From Nioella ostreopsis (GTDB taxonomy: Bacteria > Pseudomonadota > Alphaproteobacteria > Rhodobacterales > Rhodobacteraceae): DNA of 64,000 nucleotides. The first letter of the stretch is position 1. Each line of letters opens with the position of its first letter. Positions 38,119 through 47,765 of the stretch are shown in pieces. The notes below the pieces were generated by a model. It saw nothing but the letters and a program-made list of their open reading frames with translations, did no database searches and had not been told where the DNA came from. The stretch lies in contig NZ_RCIQ01000020.1 in NCBI RefSeq assembly GCF_004000255.1, positions 1 through 64,000 of the forward strand, in the 5' to 3' direction. A program made the translations under genes and the position numbers.

Positions 38119-39177
38119 TCAGGAAATCCGGTGCCAGCGCATCGTCTTGAGGCTCAAAGCAAAGCGGTCTTGATTGGCGCGAAAGCCCGGCTCGATGCAA
38201 CCGCCCGAGACGATGATCTGACCGCCCTGCAACTCCGCCCGGTGGCGGTGGATCCAGCCGGGATTGTCGCCCGTTGTGTCGACCGGCGTCACGCGCCACG
38301 TTTCGAGGTCGAGGCGCAGGACGGGCGTCACACCTTCCTTCGGCTGAGTTCGGTAGCCAAGGCAGCCAATGATCAGGATGTGATCATCCAGCAACGTCGC
38401 ACTGTGGAAATCGGTCGGGGGGAAATCCTCAACCGGGTAAAGGAAATAGTCCACACTGCCGTCACCACCTATCACGCAGACATCATTGTAGATGCAGAAA
38501 TCGCTGTCGTAGGAATCCTCGTGTTCACCCGCGATCAGCACGAAGCGGCCGTCGGGCAGGCGGGTGACGCTGCGCCCGAAGCGATCAAAGCTGAAGATCG
38601 GGTGCATGCTGCGCTGGTCGGCAGGATCCCGGCCGGCGATCTTTGCCCCCCAATAGGCGGTGTGAAACGTCCGGATCTGGTCAAGGAAAAAGGGGTTGTC
38701 GCAGGGTTGCGGATTGCGGATGCCGCGCTGCGCCGTGAAAAACCTGTCGGGCATGTCGGGGGGCACCGGCGTTTCGGGGATCCGGTCGGTGCCAAGCGCC
38801 GCCGGCAGATCGTCGCGGTCGAAGCAGGTGGCGTCTGCGCCATGCTCCATCAGCAAGTGGATCATCTCCGGTTGACCGAAGGCCGCTTCGTAGGCACCGG
38901 TATGGCCGGTCAGCGGATCGGTCGGCGCGGCGCCATGGGCCAGCAGCAGTTGGGCGATGTCATAGCGGCGCCAGCCAATGGCACGCTCCAGCAGGCTGCC
39001 CGTCGAGCCGTATTCATCGGTGAGGACGCCGTTCACCTCGGCCCCCGCCGCAAGCCTGTCGTGAATCTCATCCCAGGCCAGTTGCAGGATCTCGCGATCC
39101 TCCTCGGTGGCGAATTTCTGATCGGTCTCCAGCACCACCAGGAGGGCGCTGGCCAGCATCGGGTCGGGGGCGGTCAT
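38119..39177 (-). CDS. Ankyrin-repeat protein with kelch-like C-terminus
   Basis: 352 residues. Residues ~55-120 show three ankyrin-like units (STGSLLERAIGWRRYDIAQLLLAHGA, then TGAYEAAFGQPEMIHLLMEHGA). From ~195 the protein has kelch-like strands (SVTRLPDGRFVLIAGEHE, SATLLDDHILIIGCLGY, AELQGGQIIVSGGCIEPG). No enzyme motif or signal peptide is visible. A cytoplasmic protein-binding role is likely. The combination of ankyrin and kelch-like parts in one bacterial protein is uncommon. Confidence 0.78.
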   Translation of the reverse strand: MTAPDPMLASALLVVLETDQKFATEEDREILQLAWDEIHDRLAAGAEVNGVLTDEYGSTGSLLERAIGWRRYDIAQLLLAHGAAPTDPLTGHTGAYEAAFGQPEMIHLLMEHGADATCFDRDDLPAALGTDRIPETPVPPDMPDRFFTAQRGIRNPQPCDNPFFLDQIRTFHTAYWGAKIAGRDPADQRSMHPIFSFDRFGRSVTRLPDGRFVLIAGEHEDSYDSDFCIYNDVCVIGGDGSVDYFLYPVEDFPPTDFHSATLLDDHILIIGCLGYRTQPKEGVTPVLRLDLETWRVTPVDTTGDNPGWIHRHRAELQGGQIIVSGGCIEPGFRANQDRFALSLKTMRWHRIS

Positions 39178-39403
39178 GGATCCAACTCAATCTCCGGGTC
39201 GCGGCCTGCGTGAAAGGTCAGCGGGTGGCTCTCTGCTCCGACGGACCCGGCCAGCAAGTCAAGAGGGCTGATCTGCAAGGGCGGCATGGCTACGTTTCCT
39301 CACGGTACGAATGGTGTCTTTTGAATATCATGGGCAAGCGGTGCTTGACACTGACCATGGGTCGGGTCTTGTGGGCTGATGGTTCACTTGTGAAGGACAA
39401 GTT

Positions 39404-40300
39404 ATGGAGCGCAAGACCTCGCTGGACACGTTCGGGATCCTGTCCCTGACCGGGTTCGCGGTGCTGCTGGGCGTCAATCAGGTGGCGATCAAGCTGGGCA
39501 ATGGCGGGTTTCAACCGGTCTTCATGGCCGGCATCCGCTCGCTGGGGGCGCTTCTCGTCCTGCTGTTGTGGATGCGTCTGCGCGGGGTGGAGTTTCGCAT
39601 CCGCCCGGGCACCGTGCCATCCGGGATTTTGCTGGGTGTTCTCTTTGCCATCGAGTTTTCATGCATTTTCTTCGCGCTTGACCTGACCACGGTGGCGCGC
39701 ACCTCGATCCTGTTTTACACCATGCCGGTCTGGCTGGGCTTCGCCGGGCATTTTTTGCTCGAGGGCGAACGCCTGTCCCCGATGAAGCTGGCCGGGCAGG
39801 GGTTGGCGGTGCTTGGTGTGGCCATTGCGGTGCTCGACCGGGGCGGACCGGGCGACGCGTCGCTGTTGGGGGACGCATTGGCCCTGTTGGCCGCAATGTG
39901 CTGGGCGGGGATTGCGCTGCTGGCCCGTGGGGCGCCGGTCAGCAAGACCCGGCCCGAGATGCAGCTGTTCTGGCAACTGGCAATCTCGGCCCCGCTGCTG
40001 CTGATCCTGTCGCTGTGGTTCGGGCCCTTCATCCGCGATTTTGAGATCTATCACCTCGGGCTGCTGATCTTTCAGATCGTCTGCATTGCGTCATTGGGGT
40101 TTCTGTTCTGGTTCTGGCTGTTGTCGGTCTATCCGGCCTCCAGTGTTGCCTCGTTCAGCTTTCTGACACCCATTCTGGGGGTGATCCTGGGATGGGCGCT
40201 GCTTCGCGAAGATCTGGGGGCAAGCATCATCATTTCCCTGACGCTCGTCTGCCTTGGGCTGATCCTGATCAACCGTCCAGCGAAAGATCGGCCCAGATAG
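39404..40300 (+). CDS. EamA/DMT-family transporter
   Basis: 298 residues, ten TM segments in two EamA repeats, with VLLGVNQVAIKLGNGGFQPV, TSILFYTMPVWLGFAGHFLLEGE and SSVASFSFLTPILGVILGWALLRED. The sequence differs from the two nearby EamA transporters, so it belongs to another subgroup. Start ATG 39404 follows AAGGACAAGTT. Its 3' end overlaps the convergent nuclease gene by 32 bp. Confidence 0.88.
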   Translation: MERKTSLDTFGILSLTGFAVLLGVNQVAIKLGNGGFQPVFMAGIRSLGALLVLLLWMRLRGVEFRIRPGTVPSGILLGVLFAIEFSCIFFALDLTTVARTSILFYTMPVWLGFAGHFLLEGERLSPMKLAGQGLAVLGVAIAVLDRGGPGDASLLGDALALLAAMCWAGIALLARGAPVSKTRPEMQLFWQLAISAPLLLILSLWFGPFIRDFEIYHLGLLIFQIVCIASLGFLFWFWLLSVYPASSVASFSFLTPILGVILGWALLREDLGASIIISLTLVCLGLILINRPAKDRPR

Positions 40301-40991
40301 GCAGGTGGTCCGAGGCGCGACCCGCCTCGCCAGACCGGCACACGCCCATTTGCCGGATGCAAAGTCCCGGTCCTGTCGCAATCCGGTCCAGCGCGGCCAC
40401 CGGGCGGCGGGCGTGAAAGCTGCGGCCGGGATTGTGGACAATGAAATAGGGGTCGAGCGGGGCAAAGCCTTCCTGCGCGGCCCATTCGTTCAGATCGCCA
40501 AGCAGCACCGTGGGCACATGATGGCGGAGGTTCAGAGCCGCCATGATCTGCGTCATTTGCCGCTGCCGGTCACGGCGGCGCAGGCCAAGATGGGTCGCCA
40601 CCACGCGCAGCGGCCCCGATGGCCCGGTCAGATCCGCAATCAGCGCGCCGCGGGGTTCCAGCCCCGGTAGCGGCAGGCGATGCAGATGATCCATCCGCCA
40701 GGATGGGGCCAACAACAGCCCGTTGCCATGCCAGCCAAGGCTGACCCTGGTTTCCGCGACCGGGGCGGGAGACAAGCCCGCCGCTCGCGCGATCACCTCG
40801 CGGGGGAGGGAGGTGGGGCGCGGCGGCAGGCGCTTGTCGATCTCCTGCACTGCGATCACATCCGCCCCAAGCCCCGCCATCACCCGCGCCACCCGATGCG
40901 GATCGCGCCGCCGGTCGAGCCCGACGCATTTATGCAGGTTGTAGCTGGCCACGCGGATCAGGCCCGGGGGCGTCTTGGGCGGGTAGGGCAT
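40269..40991 (-). CDS. Endonuclease/exonuclease/phosphatase family protein
   Basis: 240 residues with the EEP fold motifs: VASYNLHKCVGLDRRRD, the metal-binding Glu in VIAVQEIDKRLP, LRVVATHLGLRRRDR, the catalytic GDLNEW and the terminal SDHLPIWADL. It cleaves phosphodiester or phosphomonoester bonds; a nuclease or phospholipid phosphodiesterase is equally possible. No signal peptide. Confidence 0.85.
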   Translation of the reverse strand: MPYPPKTPPGLIRVASYNLHKCVGLDRRRDPHRVARVMAGLGADVIAVQEIDKRLPPRPTSLPREVIARAAGLSPAPVAETRVSLGWHGNGLLLAPSWRMDHLHRLPLPGLEPRGALIADLTGPSGPLRVVATHLGLRRRDRQRQMTQIMAALNLRHHVPTVLLGDLNEWAAQEGFAPLDPYFIVHNPGRSFHARRPVAALDRIATGPGLCIRQMGVCRSGEAGRASDHLPIWADLSLDG

Positions 40992-41078
40992 ATCCGTAGT
41001 TTGCGCGGCTCAGCGCTCTGCGCAAGCCCTGCCATTGCACCGGCGCAGCAAGCGTCTATCTTGAGAAGCAAGAGGGGT

Positions 41079-41735
41079 ATGCACCCGATGCAGGCGTTCA
41101 GGAACCAAAGCCGGCTGACCTACCTGATTTGGGGCGGTCTGGCGCTCGAAATCATCGCGGCGCTGATCACCGGGCGCTGGACGGCGGCCTTTGTGGCCTT
41201 CGGAACGCTTGGCCTGTCTATGACGCCGCTTTTTCTCGCTTCGCGTCTGCATATCCATTTGCCGAAAAGCATTGTAGCGTTGGCGGTGGCCTTCGTCTTC
41301 GCGACGATTTTCCTGGGCGAGGTCTTCGATTTCTACGAACGGCTCTGGTGGTGGGACATTGCATTGCACGCGCTCTCTGCCGTGGGGTTCGGCATCGCCG
41401 GGTTCCTCTTCGTCTTCATCCTGTTCGAGGGCGATCGCTACGCCGCACCGCCCTGGGCCATGGGGCTTCTGGCGGCCTCGATCGGGATCATGATCGGGGT
41501 GCTGTGGGAGATCTTCGAATTCGCCATGGACCAGGCGTTCGGTCTCAACATGCAGAAATCCGGCCTGCCCGACACGATGGGGGACCTGATCGTCGACGTG
41601 ATCGGTGCCAGTCTTGGCGGCACCATGGGCGGGCTATACCTGCGCGGGCAAGCGCTCGGGTCCGTCTCGGCGCTGGTCGATGAATTCGTGGCGCTCAACA
41701 GCCGCTTTTTCAGACGCTTCCGCCGCAAGCGCTAG
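41079..41735 (+). CDS. DUF2238/YjdF-like membrane protein
   Basis: 218 residues from ATG 41079; ATG 41088 has the better spacing from GAGGGG and may be the true start. Six hydrophobic segments. Conserved YjdF-type blocks are [37 protein letters not shown] and [17 protein letters not shown]. Function unknown. It overlaps selO by 4 bp tail to tail. Confidence 0.8.
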   Translation: MHPMQAFRNQSRLTYLIWGGLALEIIAALITGRWTAAFVAFGTLGLSMTPLFLASRLHIHLPKSIVALAVAFVFATIFLGEVFDFYERLWWWDIALHALSAVGFGIAGFLFVFILFEGDRYAAPPWAMGLLAASIGIMIGVLWEIFEFAMDQAFGLNMQKSGLPDTMGDLIVDVIGASLGGTMGGLYLRGQALGSVSALVDEFVALNSRFFRRFRRKR

Positions 41736-43159
41736 GTGCCGCAGAACGTGGCCTGAACGATTTCCTCCGGGGCGGGGGCGGCCATCAGCTCGGCATGGTC
41801 GGGCTGATCGTCATAGGGCCGGGCGAGCACGGTCGTCAGCCGCTCGAACGGGGCGTAATCGCCGGAAACTGCGGCTGTAATGGCCTCTTCCACCCGGTGA
41901 TTGCGCGGGATGAAAGCGGGGTTCGCGGCCTGCATGCGCGCGACCCGTCCCTCTGCCATGGTGCGGGCCTGCCAGCGCGGCAACCATTCGTCGAACTGGG
42001 TGGGGTCGGTGAATTCTGCGCGGGCATCTTCCGGGGACTCACTGGACAACGCCCTGAACACCCGCGTGAAATCGGCATTGCCCTTGGCCATGCGCATCAG
42101 CAGGTCATAAGTCAGCGCGACATCTTCTTCCTCTGTCTGCGCCAGCCCGAGCTTGGCGGCAAACTCCGCCTCCCAGGCCGCGCCAAAGAGGTCGGCAAAT
42201 CCTTCGATCACCCGCGTCGCGACTTCAATCGCCTCCTTATGGGCCATGCCCATGATCGGCAGCAAAGCGGTGGCGAATTGCGCAAGGTTCCACACCGCAA
42301 TCTCGGGCTGTTTGCGATAGGCGTAGCGCCCCATCCGGTCGATGGAGGAAAAAACCGTATCGGGGTGGTAGGCATCCATGAAGGCACAGGGGCCATAGTC
42401 GATGGTCTCGCCTGCGATGGACATATTGTCGGTATTCATCACCCCGTGAATGAACCCCACGCCCATCCATTTCGCAATCAGCCGCGCCTGCGCGGCGACC
42501 ACCGCCGCCAGCAGATCGAGCGGCGTTTCCGCGTCGGGGTAGTGGCGGGCGATCACGTGATCCGTCAGCGCCTTCAGGGCTTCCTCATCGCCGCGCGCTG
42601 CGAAGAACTGGAAGGTGCCGACGCGAATATGGGAACTGGCCACGCGGGTCAGCACCGCGCCGGGCAGTACCCGTTCGCGGTGGACCTGCTCGCCCGTTGC
42701 CACCGCCGCCAGCGCCCGCGTGGTGGGGATGCCGAGCGCGTGCATCGCTTCGCTGACCATATATTCGCGCAGAACGGGACCGAGCCAGGCCCGCCCGTCG
42801 CCCCGGCGTGAAAACGGCGTGGGGCCAGAGCCTTTGAGCTGGATATCCTTGCGTTGACCCGAGCGGTCGAACACCTCCCCGAGCAAAACCGCCCGCCCGT
42901 CGCCAAGCTGCGGCACCCATCCGCCGAACTGGTGACCGGCATAGGCCTGCGCCAATGGTGCGGCACCGTCCGGCACGGTGTTTCCGGCCAGCATGGCGAC
43001 CCCGTCAGGCGAGGCGAGTGCGGCCGGGTCGAGACCGAGGTCGCGGGCCAGACCCTCATTAACCTTAATGAGAGACGGAGCACGCACTGGCGTCGGTGCA
43101 AGCGCCGCGAAAAAGCGGTCGGGCAGGCGGGAATAGCTATTGTCGAAGGCGATCTGCAT
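41732..43159 (-). CDS. selO: Protein adenylyltransferase SelO (YdiU)
   Basis: 475 residues, normal length. SelO is a pseudokinase-fold enzyme that AMPylates proteins and protects against oxidative stress. Visible are [38 protein letters not shown], the ATP-site stretch [21 protein letters not shown] (quoted in part) and [20 protein letters not shown]. The bacterial protein ends with a Cys near the C-terminus (VQATFCGT), as in orthologues where that Cys forms a regulatory disulfide. Confidence 0.94.
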   Translation of the reverse strand: MQIAFDNSYSRLPDRFFAALAPTPVRAPSLIKVNEGLARDLGLDPAALASPDGVAMLAGNTVPDGAAPLAQAYAGHQFGGWVPQLGDGRAVLLGEVFDRSGQRKDIQLKGSGPTPFSRRGDGRAWLGPVLREYMVSEAMHALGIPTTRALAAVATGEQVHRERVLPGAVLTRVASSHIRVGTFQFFAARGDEEALKALTDHVIARHYPDAETPLDLLAAVVAAQARLIAKWMGVGFIHGVMNTDNMSIAGETIDYGPCAFMDAYHPDTVFSSIDRMGRYAYRKQPEIAVWNLAQFATALLPIMGMAHKEAIEVATRVIEGFADLFGAAWEAEFAAKLGLAQTEEEDVALTYDLLMRMAKGNADFTRVFRALSSESPEDARAEFTDPTQFDEWLPRWQARTMAEGRVARMQAANPAFIPRNHRVEEAITAAVSGDYAPFERLTTVLARPYDDQPDHAELMAAPAPEEIVQATFCGT

Positions 43160-43185
43160 AGGGGTGTCCTCTTACCCTGCAATAG

Positions 43186-43659
43186 TTAATGTCCCTCGGG
43201 CGCAATGCCAGAGGGCAGAAGGCAGGACATCAGATCATAGCCCATGAAACTTTCGAACCCGAACCGCGCATAGAGCCTGCGGGCGCCGTCATTGTCGGGG
43301 GCCACGTCCAGATGAATCGCAACAAGATTTTCGCCCTCTGCCCAGTCCAGAAACGCGGTCAGTGCCTTGGCCCCCAGGCCTTTGCCCCGGTGGTCATGGT
43401 TAACGAAGATCTCATCAATCGCCGCCTCCCGGCCACCAAGTTCGATGGAGTAGCCGAAGGCGATGGCCAGATATCCCGCAGGCTGATCGTTGTGCAGGAT
43501 CAGCCAGATGCGGCCCCGGTCAGGGTGATCCAGCAGCCCGCGCAGCGTATCGGAAAGGGCTGAGGCGGGGCGCGGTGTGATCCCCTCATGGGAATGATAG
43601 CTGGCCACCATGTGCAACAGGTCCGGAAGATCGGCGGATGTCGCGGGGCGCAGGCTCAC
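43186..43659 (-). CDS. GNAT N-acetyltransferase
   Basis: 157 residues with a GTG start at 43659 that overlaps the nucleoside hydrolase stop as GTGA, so translation is coupled. GNAT motifs: LRPATSADLPDLLHMV, YLAIAFGYSIELGGREAAIDEIFV (motif D/A strands) and the acetyl-CoA loop DHRGKGLGAKALTAF, then DNDGARRLYARFGFE. The acceptor substrate is unknown. Confidence 0.86.
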   Translation of the reverse strand: MSLRPATSADLPDLLHMVASYHSHEGITPRPASALSDTLRGLLDHPDRGRIWLILHNDQPAGYLAIAFGYSIELGGREAAIDEIFVNHDHRGKGLGAKALTAFLDWAEGENLVAIHLDVAPDNDGARRLYARFGFESFMGYDLMSCLLPSGIAPEGH

Positions 43660-44594
43660 AGCCGGCCAATCCGTTCGGTCAGCAGGGCAAAGAACCCGTC
43701 GGCATCGAGATCGCCCATGAACATCGCATTGGGGGCCCGGTCGGTTACCCGCCACCAGTCCGCAACAGTCATGCCTCGGGTCAGGTCCGATTGCGTTTCG
43801 ATCTCCACATTGACATGCCGTCCAGTGAACAGCTCGGGCCGGATCAGGTAGGCGATGACGGTGGGATCATGCAGCGGCGCCCCGGCGGAGCCGTATTTTT
43901 CCTTGTCGAATCGTTCGAAGAAATCGGTCCATTCCGCGACCACGCGGCCTGGGTCGGTCCCGAGCGCGCGAAAGGCGTCGTTGCGGGCGGCGGTGACCAG
44001 GGCCTTGTGGGTGACGTCTAGTGGCATCACCACGATGGGAATGCCGGATTTGAACACGATTTCAGCGGCTTCCGGGTCGACGTAAATGTTGAATTCTGCT
44101 GCGGGCGTGATGTTTCCCACCTCGAAATAAGCGCCGCCCATCAGGACGATTTCTTGCACCTTTTCGGCGATGTCGGGCGCCTTTTGCAGGGCCGTGGCTA
44201 TGTTCGTCAGCGGCCCGAGGGGGCAGAGTGTGACGGTGCCAAAGGGCTCCGCTCGCAAGGTGTCGATGATGAAATCCACCCCGTGCTGGTCTTGAAGGGG
44301 CATCGCGGGTTCCGGCAGGTCCGGGCCATCCAGACCGGTCTTGCCATGCACATGTTCCGCAGTCACCAGTGTATGGGCAAGCGGCCGGTCACAGCCGGCA
44401 AAAACCTTGACATCCGCCCGGCCCGCGACCTCGCAGACCTTGCGGGCGTTCTTGGCGGTCAGGTCCAGCGGCACATTGCCAGCGACGGCGGTGATGCCCA
44501 GAAGCTCGATCTCTTCCGGGCTGGCCAGCGCCAGAAGGATGGCGACCGCGTCGTCCTGTCCGGGATCGGTGTCGATGATGATCTTGCGGGGCAT
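43656..44594 (-). CDS. Nucleoside hydrolase
   Basis: 312 residues of the inosine-uridine nucleoside ribohydrolase family. The calcium/ribose site is IIIDTDPGQDDAVAILLAL. Also seen are GNVPLDLTAKNARKVCEVAGR, VLMGGAYFEVGNITPAAEFN and HDPTVIAYLI. It hydrolyses the N-glycosidic bond of nucleosides for salvage. The GNAT gene follows through a 4-nt overlap. Confidence 0.92.
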   Translation of the reverse strand: MPRKIIIDTDPGQDDAVAILLALASPEEIELLGITAVAGNVPLDLTAKNARKVCEVAGRADVKVFAGCDRPLAHTLVTAEHVHGKTGLDGPDLPEPAMPLQDQHGVDFIIDTLRAEPFGTVTLCPLGPLTNIATALQKAPDIAEKVQEIVLMGGAYFEVGNITPAAEFNIYVDPEAAEIVFKSGIPIVVMPLDVTHKALVTAARNDAFRALGTDPGRVVAEWTDFFERFDKEKYGSAGAPLHDPTVIAYLIRPELFTGRHVNVEIETQSDLTRGMTVADWWRVTDRAPNAMFMGDLDADGFFALLTERIGRL

Positions 44595-44650
44595 GGAACC
44601 TCCTGTTTCGCGCGAGGTGCCAGATTATCCACGGACGCGCGCATTGCAAC

Positions 44651-44683
44651 GCCTCCGGCGGGAGTATTTGGGCCAAGAAGAAG
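44651..44683 (+). repeat. Dispersed intergenic element, copy 2 (full form)
   Basis: A CTCC-GGCG-GGAG mini-hairpin is followed by TATTTGG-G-CCAAGAAGAA. It matches the copy at 51141 in all but the centre of the TTGG-N-CCAA dyad. It lies in the gap between the nucleoside hydrolase start and the 123-residue membrane protein end. Confidence 0.72.
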
Positions 44684-44734
44684 GGGGGCGCGGCGTTAAG
44701 GTTAACGGCGTGCAGGTCAGGGAGCGTTAACCTT

Positions 44735-45106
44735 CTAAACGACGCCCAGTTGCCACAGGATAAAAAGTGTCAGCGCTAGAGTGATGGCCCCGCGCAGGGC
44801 CAGTTCTCGCCAGTTGGGGCTGTGCAGGTCCGACAGACCCTTGTGAAAACCGAAGGCGAAGCCGCCCGCAATCAGCAGGGTGGCGAGAGGGACGTAGTCG
44901 AACAGCCCAAGTGTGCCCCCCGCCACAAGCAGGATCAGGCCGGCCACCGCCGGCGGCACGGCGCGCCTTGCAAGGTTCAGGATCATCCCCTTGCGCCGCG
45001 CGGCCATTTTCTCACCCACCAGTCGGCGCAGCCAGGACAAGCCGGTGAGGATCGCATAGAAGCTGAGGAATACAGCAAGCGGCAGGATGAGGGCGAAGAG
45101 ATCCAT
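44735..45106 (-). CDS. Small membrane protein
   Basis: 123 residues with four hydrophobic segments (about 5-25, 52-68, 72-86, 106-122) and a basic loop (KMAARRKGMILNLARRAV). Unrecognised. It is 63 nt downstream of mlaF on the same strand, so it may be the last gene of that transcript. Confidence 0.62.
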   Translation of the reverse strand: MDLFALILPLAVFLSFYAILTGLSWLRRLVGEKMAARRKGMILNLARRAVPPAVAGLILLVAGGTLGLFDYVPLATLLIAGGFAFGFHKGLSDLHSPNWRELALRGAITLALTLFILWQLGVV

Positions 45107-45169
45107 GAGCGGAGTCCTTGTGGGTTACCCCGACCTATTCCTGCTCTGCCCAGACCGCCAGATGGCAGG

Positions 45170-45916
45170 TCAGCGCACCGCCTCGATCGGGCCGTCCGCC
45201 GATCCGGTGATGAACTGGCGCAGGTAGGGGTCATCGGCGCTGTCCATCTCACCCACCGGGCCTTCCCACCGGATCACGCCGCCATGCAGCATGGCGACAC
45301 GGTCGGCGATGGCCCGCACGGAGGACATATCATGGGTGATGGTCATGGCCGTGGCACCCATTTCGACCACGATCTCGCGGATCAGCTCATTAATGACGCC
45401 CGCCATGATCGGGTCGAGCCCGGTGGTGGGTTCGTCGAAGAAGATCACCTGCGGCTCGGCGGCGATGGCGCGCGCGAGGCCCACCCGTTTCTGCATGCCA
45501 CCGGACAGCTCCGCCGGGAACTTGTCGGCCACATCCGGCGTCAGGCCGACGCGGCGGAGTTTTTCCACGGCAATTTCTCGGGCTTCGGTAGCGGGCCGCT
45601 TCAGGGAGCCCCGCAACAGGCGGAAGGCGACGTTCTGCCAGACCGGCATGGAATCGAAGAGCGCACCGCCTTGAAAGAGCATCCCGAACTTGGCAAGGAA
45701 GGCGTCCCGCTCGGCCCGAGCCACGTCTTCGCCGTCCAGCTTGATCGTGCCGCTATCGGGTTTCACCAGCCCCAGGATGCATTTCAGCAGCACCGATTTG
45801 CCCGTGCCAGAGCCGCCGATGATTACGGTCGAGGTGCCGCTTTCCACCGTCAGATCAACGCCTTGAAGGACGTTGTTTACACCGAATGACTTATGAAGGG
45901 AGGCGATCTCGATCAT
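45170..45916 (-). CDS. mlaF: ABC transporter ATPase, MlaF type
   Basis: 248 residues. Walker A GGSGTGKS, Q loop, signature LSGGMQKRV, Walker B VIFFDEPTTGLDP and switch His in TITHDMSSVRAIAD. The phrase HKSFGVNNVLQGVDL and the sequence around GMLFQGGALFDSMPVWQNV are typical of MlaF/Ttg2A, the ATPase of the phospholipid-transport system that keeps outer-membrane lipid asymmetry. Its start overlaps the mlaE stop (ATGA). Confidence 0.9.
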   Translation of the reverse strand: MIEIASLHKSFGVNNVLQGVDLTVESGTSTVIIGGSGTGKSVLLKCILGLVKPDSGTIKLDGEDVARAERDAFLAKFGMLFQGGALFDSMPVWQNVAFRLLRGSLKRPATEAREIAVEKLRRVGLTPDVADKFPAELSGGMQKRVGLARAIAAEPQVIFFDEPTTGLDPIMAGVINELIREIVVEMGATAMTITHDMSSVRAIADRVAMLHGGVIRWEGPVGEMDSADDPYLRQFITGSADGPIEAVR

Positions 45917-46695
45917 GATGTAAAGAACAGCCCCGTCAGCAGGTAGTTGGCGGCAAGGATCAGGATCGAGGCGGAGACAACGGCATTCGTCGTGGCCCGT
46001 CCCACGCCCCGTGCGCCGCGGCCCGAGTTCATCCCGTGATAGCAGCCCATCAGCGCCACGATGAAGCCGAAGACCGCACCCTTGATCAGGCCCGAGACCA
46101 CGTCCCAGGTTTCAAGGAAATCGGCGGTGTTGTGCAGATAGTTGGCTGGGTTGAAGCCAAGCCGCGTGGTGCCCACGAGGTAGCCGCCAAAGATGCCGAT
46201 GGAATCGCCTACGGCGACCAGAATGGGCAGGGTCAACGTGGCGGCCAGAACGCGCGGTACGGTGAGATATTTCATCGGGTTGGTGGAGAGCGTGACAAGC
46301 GCGTCGATCTGCTCGGTCACCTTCATCGTGCCGATCTCGGCGGCAATGGCGGCGGCGACCCGGCCCGCGACCATGAGGCCGCCCAAGACAGGGCCAAGTT
46401 CCCGCGCGATGCCGATGGCCACGATCGACGGCACCACGGTTTCGGCGTTGAAGCGCGAGCCGCCCGCGTAGATCTGCAACGCCAGCGCACCACCGGTGAA
46501 AAGCGCGGTCAGGCCGACCACGGGCAGCGACAGCCAGCCGATCTGAAGGATCTGCACCATCAGTTCGCGCGGATACCAGGGGGGCGTCAGCATGTGGCGC
46601 AGCAGTTGCGCGGCATAGATCGCGACCCGCCCGATGGAGGCCAGAAGCGCGAGGGTGGAGCGGCCGAGCGCCGCGAGGGGGGCGGTCAGGATCAC
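45913..46695 (-). CDS. mlaE: ABC transporter permease, MlaE type
   Basis: 260 residues, five TM segments, MlaE/DUF140 family: [61 protein letters not shown] (quoted in part) and [22 protein letters not shown]. It forms the membrane channel with MlaF. No mlaD substrate-binding gene follows, so the substrate-binding partner must be encoded elsewhere. Its start overlaps the alr stop by 4 nt. Confidence 0.9.
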   Translation of the reverse strand: MILTAPLAALGRSTLALLASIGRVAIYAAQLLRHMLTPPWYPRELMVQILQIGWLSLPVVGLTALFTGGALALQIYAGGSRFNAETVVPSIVAIGIARELGPVLGGLMVAGRVAAAIAAEIGTMKVTEQIDALVTLSTNPMKYLTVPRVLAATLTLPILVAVGDSIGIFGGYLVGTTRLGFNPANYLHNTADFLETWDVVSGLIKGAVFGFIVALMGCYHGMNSGRGARGVGRATTNAVVSASILILAANYLLTGLFFTS

Positions 46696-47735
46696 GCCGC
46701 GTCTCCGCTGTAGCGGCGCGCGTATCGGGGGCCGAGCGAGGTCAGGATTTCATAGCCGATGGTTGCGGCCTCATCCGCCAGTTGGTCGACGGTCTGATGC
46801 GGCCCGAGAATGTCGAGATGGTCGGGCACCTCGTCGAGCGTGGACACATCGACGGTCAGCAGGTCCATCGACACGCGACCGGCCAGCTTGCAGGGCGTAT
46901 CCCCGGCCCAAAGCAGGGCTTTGTCGCTCATGTATCGGATTAGCCCATCCGCGTAACCCGCTGACAGTGTGGCGATTTTAGATTTTCTTTCGGCCGTCCA
47001 TCCTGCGCCGTAGCCAACGGTTTCCCCCGCACTGACATCGCGAACCTGGATCACCGGCAGGGACAGTCGCACAACCGGGGTCGCATCGGCAAAGGGGAAG
47101 CCGCCATAAAGACCGACGCCCGGACGGCAGAGGTCGAACTGATAGTCTGGGCCAAGCAGCACGCCACCCGTGGCGGCGAGGCTGCGGGGCACAGTGACAC
47201 CGGCGGTCATCTCGGTGAAACAGGCCAGCTGCGCGGGGTTCATCGGATGGGCAGGCTCATCCGCGCAGGCGAGGTGGCTCATGACCAGCGTCAGCGGCCC
47301 GGCCTCCAGATCGCTCCGCAGGGTGGCCCAGTCGGCGGGTTCCATGCCGAGCCGGTTCATGCCGCTGTCAAGCTGCACACCATAGGCGGCGCCGGGCAGG
47401 GCGACGCGGTGGCGGGTGACCTGTTCGGCGCTGTTCAGCATCGGGATCAGGCCCGCCTCGCGGATCAGGGGCGTGTCGCCGTCCATGTGGCCGGAAAAGA
47501 CATTGATCTCGAACCCGTGGCCAAGCGCAGCGCGCAGCCGGATGCCTTCCTCGGCGGTGGCGACGAAGAAGCGGCGCACGCCTGCGCGGGTCAGCCTCAG
47601 CGCCACCTTGTCCGCACGAAGCCCATAGCCGTCGGCCTTCACCACGGCGGCGGTCTCAACAGAGGTTTTTGCATCCAGCGCGGCCCAGTTGGCGGCGATG
47701 GCATCAAGGTCGATATGAAGCGTTCCGGTAGCCAT
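46692..47735 (-). CDS. alr: Alanine racemase
   Basis: 347 residues, fold type III PLP enzyme that makes D-alanine for peptidoglycan. The PLP Lys is in [33 protein letters not shown] and [12 protein letters not shown] are conserved. The second-domain Tyr region reads [25 protein letters not shown]. At its 3' end it overlaps mlaE, so a cell-wall enzyme and the lipid transporter share a transcript. Confidence 0.93.
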   Translation of the reverse strand: MATGTLHIDLDAIAANWAALDAKTSVETAAVVKADGYGLRADKVALRLTRAGVRRFFVATAEEGIRLRAALGHGFEINVFSGHMDGDTPLIREAGLIPMLNSAEQVTRHRVALPGAAYGVQLDSGMNRLGMEPADWATLRSDLEAGPLTLVMSHLACADEPAHPMNPAQLACFTEMTAGVTVPRSLAATGGVLLGPDYQFDLCRPGVGLYGGFPFADATPVVRLSLPVIQVRDVSAGETVGYGAGWTAERKSKIATLSAGYADGLIRYMSDKALLWAGDTPCKLAGRVSMDLLTVDVSTLDEVPDHLDILGPHQTVDQLADEAATIGYEILTSLGPRYARRYSGDAA

Positions 47736-47765
47736 GGCGCCTTGTTCCGCGCGCAGGCCGAACGG

